This document shows positions 5,833 through 10,245 of a DNA stretch of 10,245 bases, piece by piece (the first letter of the stretch is position 1; every line of letters starts with the position of its first letter). The position numbers and the translations under genes are program-made. This DNA comes from Roseburia sp. CAG:10041_57 (GTDB taxonomy: Bacteria; Bacillota; Clostridia; Lachnospirales; Lachnospiraceae), in NCBI GenBank assembly GCA_001916965.1, contig MNTL01000013.1, positions 739 through 10,983 on the forward strand, given 5' to 3'. A model generated the notes under the pieces. It did no database searches and had not been told where the DNA came from. It saw nothing but the letters and a program-made list of their open reading frames with translations.

Positions 5833-7011
5833 ATGAAAAACAACTACAAGAAAACTCTAATAGCCTGTTATCTTGGATTTATTACACAGGCTATCTCAGC
5901 AAATTTTGCCCCTTTATTATTTTTAACATTTCACAGAACCTATCAGATATCGCTTGGTAAAATTGCTTTTATTTCCACAGCATTCTTTTTTACACAGCTT
6001 CTTGTGGATTTGTTCTGTGCGAAATATGTTGATAAGATTGGTTATCGAAGAAGTGTAGTAGCATCTGAGATTTTGTCAGCAGTCGGTCTGATTGGTCTTG
6101 CTTTTTTACCTGATTTGCTGAATCACGCCTACGTGGGAATCCTGATCAGTGTCATTATATATGCTATGGGCAGCGGATTAATCGAAGTTCTGGTAAGTCC
6201 TATCGTAGAGGCATGTCCTTTTGACAACAAAGAAAGTGTCATGAGCCTGCTCCATTCTTTTTACTGTTGGGGAGCCGTTGCAGTCATTCTGTTTTCAACT
6301 GCTTTCTTTACAATATTTGGAATAAACAACTGGCGGATTCTTGCATGCATCTGGGCATTAATTCCTATATGCAATGTATTCAATTTTCTTACCTGCCCGA
6401 TAGAATCCCTGACAGAGGATGGACAAGGTCTCAGCATCCGTCAATTATGCAATATACCTATCTTCTGGGTTGCTCTCGTGCTGATGGTATGCGCGGGTGC
6501 AAGCGAGATTTCTATGGCGCAATGGGCATCTGCCTATACAGAATCCGCATTAGGTCTGTCTAAAAGCATCGGAGATATTGCTGGTCCTTCTCTCTTTGCA
6601 GTTACAATGGGCATAAGCCGTTCCTTCTATGGCAAATATGGTGAAAAAATTGACCTTATGAAATTCATGACCGCCTCCGGTATCCTGTGCCTGATCTGCT
6701 ATTTGCTGGCTGCCCTTGGTCCCTACCCAATCCTCGGTCTGATTGGCTGTATCATGTGTGGCTTTTCCGTTGGTATTATGTGGCCAGGTACTATCAGCAT
6801 TGCTTCCAGTAAGATTCCCATGGGCGGCACTGCCATGTTTGCACTGCTTGCCATGGCAGGAGACATGGGAGGTTCTATCGGTCCCTGTGTCGTTGGATTC
6901 GTAACTCAAAATGCAGGCGATAATCTAAAAGCCGGCATGCTCGCAGGCTGCATCTTCCCAGTGATCTTAGTTTTATCTGTATGTCTGCTGAAATATAAAA
7001 AATCAAAATAA
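5833..7011 (+). CDS. MFS transporter, probably for a sugar or related nutrient
   Basis: A 392-residue polytopic inner-membrane protein with about 12 hydrophobic segments and a central cytoplasmic loop near 200-210 (TCPIESLTEDGQ). The loop between segments 2 and 3 reads AKYVDKIGYRRS (63-74), matching the MFS motif A (GxxxDxxGxRR) without its first glycine. The family most like it is the FucP/sugar-permease-type MFS group found beside AraC regulators in clostridia; the substrate is unknown. The start has CAGGAGA 8 bases upstream. It is divergent from the AraC gene, and a DUF1349-like remnant follows at once, suggesting it once belonged to a carbohydrate-use operon. Base composition is visibly richer in G+C than the genes after 7100. 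Confidence 0.9.
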   Translation: MKNNYKKTLIACYLGFITQAISANFAPLLFLTFHRTYQISLGKIAFISTAFFFTQLLVDLFCAKYVDKIGYRRSVVASEILSAVGLIGLAFLPDLLNHAYVGILISVIIYAMGSGLIEVLVSPIVEACPFDNKESVMSLLHSFYCWGAVAVILFSTAFFTIFGINNWRILACIWALIPICNVFNFLTCPIESLTEDGQGLSIRQLCNIPIFWVALVLMVCAGASEISMAQWASAYTESALGLSKSIGDIAGPSLFAVTMGISRSFYGKYGEKIDLMKFMTASGILCLICYLLAALGPYPILGLIGCIMCGFSVGIMWPGTISIASSKIPMGGTAMFALLAMAGDMGGSIGPCVVGFVTQNAGDNLKAGMLAGCIFPVILVLSVCLLKYKKSK

Positions 7012-7026
7012 TATGGATGGAAAAAA

Positions 7027-7113
7027 ATGGATTTTCATTGGTTAAACAAAAGTGAACTAAAAACAGACGGTAATATAAAATCAAAAACATTATGGAGAAA
7101 CTATTATGGATGA
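7027..7113 (+). pseudogene. Truncated DUF1349-like N-terminus (28 codons) at a likely breakpoint
   Basis: From ATG 7027 the frame reads MDFHWLNKSELKTDGN, IKSKTLWRNYYG, then TGA at 7111-7113. From memory this resembles the start of DUF1349 proteins (concanavalin-like fold, about 190 residues), which begin with a WLN strand and continue TDFWR-x-THYGF. The frame ends inside that motif, exactly where the next gene starts, so the rest of the gene is gone. DUF1349 proteins often accompany sugar transporters and enzymes, fitting the MFS gene 15 bases upstream. A GGATGGA stretch could be a weak ribosome binding site. The fragment is short, so the family match is tentative. Confidence 0.45.
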
Positions 7114-7498
7114 GAAATGGAATGAATTGTATTGCGCAGCCAAAAAGGTCTTAAATCCACGGGAGGTATCAAAAATCATTGAAGCAGGTGGTGTTGCCGC
7201 TGCTATCGAGTCCGCATCAGGCAAAATTTATGTTGGAGTCTGCATAGATACCGCCTGTACTTTAGGAGTGTGTGCTGAACGTAATGCTATTTTCAACATG
7301 ATTACCAATGGCGAAGATGCTATAAAACGGGTTATTGCTATTAACAGTGATGGTAACGCAATTCCACCATGTGGCGCCTGTCGTGAATTCATGACACAGT
7401 TAATGCCTGAGACATACAGAAATGTTGAAATCTTGATGGATTATGAAAAAGGCAAAATAATAACTCTTGGAGAACTAACACCAGAATGGTGGATATAA
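7106..7498 (+). CDS. Cytidine deaminase / blasticidin deaminase-like zinc enzyme
   Basis: A 130-residue protein of the usual length for single-domain CDA-fold deaminases. The zinc site is complete: Cys56 and the proton-shuttle Glu58 in GVCAERNAI (54-62), and PCGACREF (88-95) with Cys89 and Cys92. Real cytidine deaminases carry an NxE ribose-binding motif (GxNxENAS) just before the first Cys; here the region reads VGVCIDTACTLG, so that Asn and Glu are not in place. Substrate may therefore be a modified nucleoside, as with blasticidin S deaminase, or another heterocyclic amine. ATG 7106 has a GGAG 8 bases upstream. It is the first gene of a three-gene plus-strand operon, with 25 bases to the next gene, and its start overlaps the DUF1349-like remnant. 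Confidence 0.85.
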   Translation: MDEKWNELYCAAKKVLNPREVSKIIEAGGVAAAIESASGKIYVGVCIDTACTLGVCAERNAIFNMITNGEDAIKRVIAINSDGNAIPPCGACREFMTQLMPETYRNVEILMDYEKGKIITLGELTPEWWI

Positions 7499-7523
7499 CT
7501 ATCGTTGCATAAAGGAGAAACGA

Positions 7524-8042
7524 ATGAAATTACTTGTCATAGATATCCAAAAAGGAATAACAGATAACCGACTTTTTAATTTTGAAGTATTTATTGATAA
7601 TACTACAAGAATCATAAATGCAGCCAGGGATAATCAAATAGAGGTTATCTATTTTCAACATGATGATGGACCAGGAACGGGGTTTTCGATCGGTGACGAA
7701 GACTTTGAAATTGCAGAACAAGTGATTCCAAAGGATACGGAAAAGATATTTATTAAAAATATCAATAGTTGTTTTGGAAATAAGGATTTTGCTGATTATG
7801 TTAAAGATGATAATACATTAATGATAGTCGGACTACAGACAAATTTCTGTATAGACGCAACTGTGAAATCTGCTTTTGAAAGAGGTTATAAAGTTATTGT
7901 TCCACAAGGGGCAAATTCAACGTTTGACAACGATTATATGACTGGAGAAATGACCTGTAAATATTACAATGATATGATGTGGCCAAATAGATTTGCTACA
8001 TGTGTATCTGTTGATGAAGCAATTAAATTGATGGAAAGTTAA
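7524..8042 (+). CDS. Isochorismatase-family cysteine hydrolase
   Basis: A 172-residue cytoplasmic alpha/beta hydrolase-like protein. LLVIDIQKG (3-11) gives the catalytic Asp7, KNINSCFGN (78-86) the Lys78 position, and IVGLQTNFCIDAT (101-113) the nucleophile Cys109, so the D-K-C triad of the family is present. HDDGPGTGF (46-54) is the usual substrate and metal-side loop. Members hydrolyse isochorismate, nicotinamide, N-carbamoyl compounds or other amides; the short form without extra domains is typical of stand-alone amidases. AAGGAG lies 6 bases before the start. It sits between the deaminase and the membrane hydrolase, with 25- and 43-base gaps, and should be cotranscribed with both. Confidence 0.9.
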   Translation: MKLLVIDIQKGITDNRLFNFEVFIDNTTRIINAARDNQIEVIYFQHDDGPGTGFSIGDEDFEIAEQVIPKDTEKIFIKNINSCFGNKDFADYVKDDNTLMIVGLQTNFCIDATVKSAFERGYKVIVPQGANSTFDNDYMTGEMTCKYYNDMMWPNRFATCVSVDEAIKLMES

Positions 8043-8073
8043 ATTGGCATTTGATAGATTCAAACTTTGCCTT

Positions 8074-8077
8074 GGAG
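8074..8077 (+). promoter_or_regulatory. Ribosome binding site that sets the membrane hydrolase start
   Basis: GGAG (in TTGGAGAAG) precedes ATG 8086 by 8 bases. The frame is open from a TTG at 8044, but that codon has no such site. Confidence 0.65.
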
Positions 8078-8085
8078 AAGCACTC

Positions 8086-9036
8086 ATGAATATAGTATTA
8101 AACAGGTGTATTAAAGTAATTATCATTATCATAGTGATTTTAATGTTGTTTTTGGCTATCTCATTTATTCGGCATAAGATCTGCTTATCAAATGAGAAAG
8201 ACTTATTGACTCCTTTAAGAGAATTGGTAGAAGTTGATGGTCACAATATGAGCATATATGTTGAAGGTGAAGGTAATCACACGCTTGTATTTTTATCAGG
8301 TGGTGGAACATGCTCACCAATTTTGGATTTTAAGTCGTTATATTCTTTATTGAGTGATGATTACAGAATTGTCGTGGTAGAAAAATTTGGATATGGGTTC
8401 AGTGATATTGTAGATAGTGACAGAGATATAGATACAGTTTTAAGACAAACCAGAACAGCACTTGATAAAGCCGGAATAAATGGTCCGTATGTCCTTTGTC
8501 CACATTCAATGTCGGGAATAGAAGCTTTATATTGGGCACAGCAGTATCCAGATGAAGTAGAAGCTATTATCGGGTTAGATATGGCAGTTCCAGAATATTA
8601 TGAAGAAATGAAAATTAACATTCCTGTGATGAAATTGGGACAATATGCTGCAGCGTTAGGAGTTACAAGATGGATTCCAGGTATCTCGGAGAGTTACGCT
8701 ATTAAATATGGAACATTAACTGATAATGAAAAAGATATATACAGGGCTGTTTTTTATAACAGAACAGCAACGGTAACGATGATTAATGAAGCCAAAAAAA
8801 TAAAAGAGAATGCCAGCATTGTAAAAGCATATGGTGTTCCGCAAGTACCAATGCTATTATTTATTTCCAATGGTTCAGGTGGCACAGGCTTTGATGAGAA
8901 AACATGGAGAAATATTCCTAAAGAATATATTTCAAAATCAGATAATGCCATATTCATTGAATTGGACTGCCCGCATTATGTACATGATTATATGTATGAA
9001 AAGATATGTATCGAAATAAGGAACTTTCTTAATTAA
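8086..9036 (+). CDS. Membrane-anchored alpha/beta hydrolase
   Basis: A 316-residue protein with one N-terminal membrane segment (about 9-28, VIIIIIVILMLFLAI) after a Lys/Arg-containing start, so the enzyme is probably anchored with the catalytic domain outside the membrane. The hydrolase core follows: LVFLSGGGTCS (67-77) for the oxyanion loop, VVVEKFGYGFSD (96-107), and CPHSMSGIEA (138-147) with nucleophile Ser141 in place of the more usual GHSMGG. His297 or His300 in LDCPHYVHDY is the base. At the usual acid position MLLFISNGSGG (256-266) has Asn262 rather than Asp, so the acid residue is uncertain. It closes the three-gene operon with the deaminase and the isochorismatase-like gene. Substrate is not evident. 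Confidence 0.85.
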   Translation: MNIVLNRCIKVIIIIIVILMLFLAISFIRHKICLSNEKDLLTPLRELVEVDGHNMSIYVEGEGNHTLVFLSGGGTCSPILDFKSLYSLLSDDYRIVVVEKFGYGFSDIVDSDRDIDTVLRQTRTALDKAGINGPYVLCPHSMSGIEALYWAQQYPDEVEAIIGLDMAVPEYYEEMKINIPVMKLGQYAAALGVTRWIPGISESYAIKYGTLTDNEKDIYRAVFYNRTATVTMINEAKKIKENASIVKAYGVPQVPMLLFISNGSGGTGFDEKTWRNIPKEYISKSDNAIFIELDCPHYVHDYMYEKICIEIRNFLN

Positions 9037-9059
9037 ATTGCAGTTTAAGGAAGAAGTTC
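9021..9059. repeat. Stem-loop over the hydrolase stop codon
   Basis: GAACTTTCTTAATTAAA (9021-9037) and TTTAAGGAAGAAGTTC (9044-9059) pair over 14 bp with a one-base bulge and a two-base internal mismatch, around the loop TTGCAG. The stem includes the TAA stop of the membrane hydrolase. No T-run follows on the plus strand, so it is not a standard terminator, though it may protect or end the transcript. Confidence 0.45.
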
Positions 9060-9064
9060 TGGGG

Positions 9065-9246
9065 ACGGCGGTTTAGCTCGCCCATTAAAGTATGTGGCAG
9101 AGAAGCTTGGATATTTCGTTCGAAGACACGTTTCCACTCCGCTGCTCCATGTAACGGACGCTGCCGACAACTCGCAGAGGGGCTTCTTACGAAACATTCC
9201 AAGTTTCTCTGGGACGTTACATATAAAGGGCGAGCTGCACCGCTGT
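9065..9246. repeat. Large GC-rich imperfect palindrome, probably a dispersed intergenic repeat or structured RNA
   Basis: The two halves are inverted copies of each other with mismatches. ACGGCGGT (9065-9072) pairs with ACCGCTGT (9239-9246, one G-T pair); AGCTCGCCC (9075-9083) is the exact complement of GGGCGAGCT (9228-9236); TATGT (9091-9095) pairs with ACATA (9219-9223); CAGAGAA-G-CTTGGA (9098-9111) with TCCAAG-T-TTCTCTG (9198-9211); TTTCGT (9114-9119) with ACGAAA (9189-9194); GAAG with CTTC. It is clearly more G+C-rich than its surroundings. Open frames cross it on both strands, but they are products of the palindrome. I recall short annotated proteins of this kind in Lachnospiraceae genomes, which suggests a repeat family, but I cannot show copies here. 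No target duplication or transposase is seen. Confidence 0.65.
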
Positions 9247-9277
9247 GTATTAAAAGTTTCCATGTCTAATCTTTATT

Positions 9278-9871
9278 TCAGGATTTCTTAGACTTTTTAT
9301 ATGCCTGTTTGTTTTCATACATATAATAATCTGCCTTATCTAATAGCATCTGTATTGTACACTCACTATCTCTGTCTTTTTCCCTGCTTAGTTGCTTTAA
9401 TATATCCTCAATTTCCGTTTTGCTTGTATTGTAGATAACTACCATAAATTCATCTCCGCCATATCTTCCAACAAAATCTTTTTGTGGAATTACATTGCGT
9501 AAAAGCCTGGCAAAGTTCAATATAAGCTGATCTCCCATTAAATGTCCCTTTGTATCATTAATAATCTTAAGATTATTTAAATCAAACATTATGCACGCCG
9601 TATGCTTTCCAACTGTTTCCTTATTGTTAAGAAGCTCTTCACAGGCGCTTTTATTTGGCAATCCCGTATGGGTATCTGTATATGCTCTTTGTTCTAACAG
9701 CTTATTTAATACGGCCATTTTCATGGCTGCTAAGGTCTGTATAACAATCAATATCACAAGACATAGCATGTCAAATACTGACAACAGCTCTAAGGTACGG
9801 ATTTTAATAGCTATCCTTTCTGAATAGTTTTCCGAGGCAATTGCTATCGTAATCTGTTTTTCAGCGTACAT
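9278..9871 (-). CDS. Truncated GGDEF-domain protein with internal deletion
   Basis: A 197-residue membrane protein. After a short N-terminal region comes one hydrophobic segment (about 32-49), a linker (MAVLNKLLEQRAY) and a GGDEF domain: DTHTGLPNKSA (66-76), FDLNNLKIINDTKGHLMGD (96-114) with metal and base-binding residues, and VGRYGGDEFMVV (134-145) with the intact signature. About 30 residues normally present between the helix after GGDEF and the final LLDKADYYMYENK, including the SIGxA strand, are missing: LSREKDRDSE runs straight into CTIQMLLDKAD. The upstream RxxD inhibitory site is PQKD, without its Arg. Related proteins usually have a longer sensor with a second membrane segment, also absent. 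A GGAG site and a good promoter precede the ATG, so it may be made, but cyclase activity is doubtful. Confidence 0.8.
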   Translation of the reverse strand: MYAEKQITIAIASENYSERIAIKIRTLELLSVFDMLCLVILIVIQTLAAMKMAVLNKLLEQRAYTDTHTGLPNKSACEELLNNKETVGKHTACIMFDLNNLKIINDTKGHLMGDQLILNFARLLRNVIPQKDFVGRYGGDEFMVVIYNTSKTEIEDILKQLSREKDRDSECTIQMLLDKADYYMYENKQAYKKSKKS

Positions 9872-9907
9872 AAAATCTCCATTTTGTCATTTTATTTGTT
9901 TTGTTAA

Positions 9908-9936
9908 AATTTATTAGCATTCTCCATTATTGTCAA
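9908..9936 (-). promoter_or_regulatory. Promoter of the GGDEF gene
   Basis: A perfect TTGACA (9931-9936) is separated by 17 bases from a TAAATT -10 (9908-9913), about 37 bases before the start codon. Confidence 0.55.
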
Positions 9937-9959
9937 GTGTAGATGTCAGATTTTATATT

Positions 9960-10001
9960 CAAAATAAAAAGGCTGCTACTCACTAAAAAATAACAGCCTT
10001 T
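9960..10001 (-). terminator. Intrinsic terminator of the bacteriohemerythrin gene
   Basis: AAAGGCTG (9968-9975) and CAGCCTTT (9994-10001) form an 8-bp stem. Read on the minus strand the stem is followed by TTATTTTG, a T-rich tail, and it lies 9 bases after the stop codon at 10011-10013. Confidence 0.75.
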
Positions 10002-10010
10002 CTTACTATA

Positions 10011-10245
10011 TCAGCCTTTTGGAATTTGACCATCGACATACAGAATATGATTAATTAACCACTCTGTGAGATATTTTAAAATTCCCATAAGCTGTTCATC
10101 TTGATCTTTCACCTCATCATTGTGGTGTTCCATAAATTCATCAAGCTTATGTATAAATTCCTGATGTTGAACTTTCTGTGTAAATATCTTCTTATAATTA
10201 ATAGATTCCATATACTGCTCTTCATCACTAAAGTGTTTTACTGTA
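10011..10245 (-). CDS. Bacteriohemerythrin, C-terminal part (cut by window edge)
   Basis: The frame is open to the right edge, so the gene starts outside the window; the ATG at 10209-10211 is internal. The visible 77 residues cover the last three helices of the four-helix, di-iron, oxygen-binding fold. KHFSDEEQYM holds the His and Glu ligands of helix 2. The helix 3 motif, normally HxxxH, reads QKVQHQEF, so its first His is Gln. WLINHILYVD at the C-terminus supplies the final HxxxxD ligands, and the protein ends VDGQIPKG. Bacterial members carry or sense oxygen and are common in anaerobic clostridia, sometimes near c-di-GMP genes such as the GGDEF gene that follows on the same strand. A strong terminator separates the two. 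Confidence 0.88.
   Translation of the reverse strand, partial: TVKHFSDEEQYMESINYKKIFTQKVQHQEFIHKLDEFMEHHNDEVKDQDEQLMGILKYLTEWLINHILYVDGQIPKG

Noticed and set aside
6550..6909. Minus-strand open frame of 119 codons
   Set aside because: It is antisense to the MFS transporter; the His/Thr/Asn-rich translation is the typical mirror of a membrane protein gene.
912..9036. The three alpha/beta hydrolases as one system
   Set aside because: They are on different strands, in different operons and separated by unrelated genes; their cap regions and lengths also differ.
9045..9291. Overlapping small open frames on both strands
   Set aside because: They fall inside the large palindrome, so each strand mirrors the other; the frames follow from the inverted repeat. 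No ribosome binding site is seen.
1..10245. CRISPR array, tRNA or insertion sequence
   Set aside because: No regularly spaced repeats, cloverleaf-like sequence or transposase motif was found when reading both strands.

Overview
The window looks like an accessory, rearranged stretch of a low-GC Firmicutes genome, most likely a Lachnospiraceae-type gut clostridium. The signs are AT-rich DNA, GGAGG-type ribosome binding sites, a bacteriohemerythrin, a GGDEF protein, a fused MFS/spermidine synthase and an AraC/MFS pair. No tRNA, rRNA, CRISPR array, transposase or integrase is visible. All family names come from motif reading, not a database search.

Left end (1-1900): the readable genes are on the minus strand. 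A small alpha/beta hydrolase is followed by an unrecognised 103-residue fragment, a DUF4186-like gene broken by two in-frame TAG codons, and the start of an ImmA/IrrE-like zinc peptidase that runs off the left edge. Tight spacing suggests an old operon of small accessory genes that is decaying. A separate 67-codon Cys-rich frame lies at 1670-1873.

Middle (1900-7113): a run of inverted repeats (1915-2106) forms the possible leader of a second alpha/beta hydrolase. A coding-like fragment without a start separates that gene from a visibly more GC-rich block: the spermidine synthase-like gene, an AraC regulator, and a divergent MFS transporter followed by a short DUF1349-like stub. The AraC/MFS intergenic region carries an inverted and a direct repeat that could be the regulator's binding sites. 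The stub ends exactly at the start of the next, AT-rich block, so a recombination breakpoint near 7110 is likely.

Right part (7106-10245): three plus-strand genes form a compact operon: a cytidine/blasticidin-deaminase-like protein, an isochorismatase-like cysteine hydrolase and a membrane-anchored alpha/beta hydrolase. All three are small-molecule hydrolytic enzymes, so they may modify or degrade one amide or nucleoside-like compound; this is inference. Next come an approximately 180-bp GC-rich imperfect palindrome, probably a dispersed repeat or structured RNA, then a truncated GGDEF protein with an internal deletion and a bacteriohemerythrin that continues past the right edge. The most notable points are the gene decay, the two palindromic noncoding elements and the unusual three-enzyme operon.
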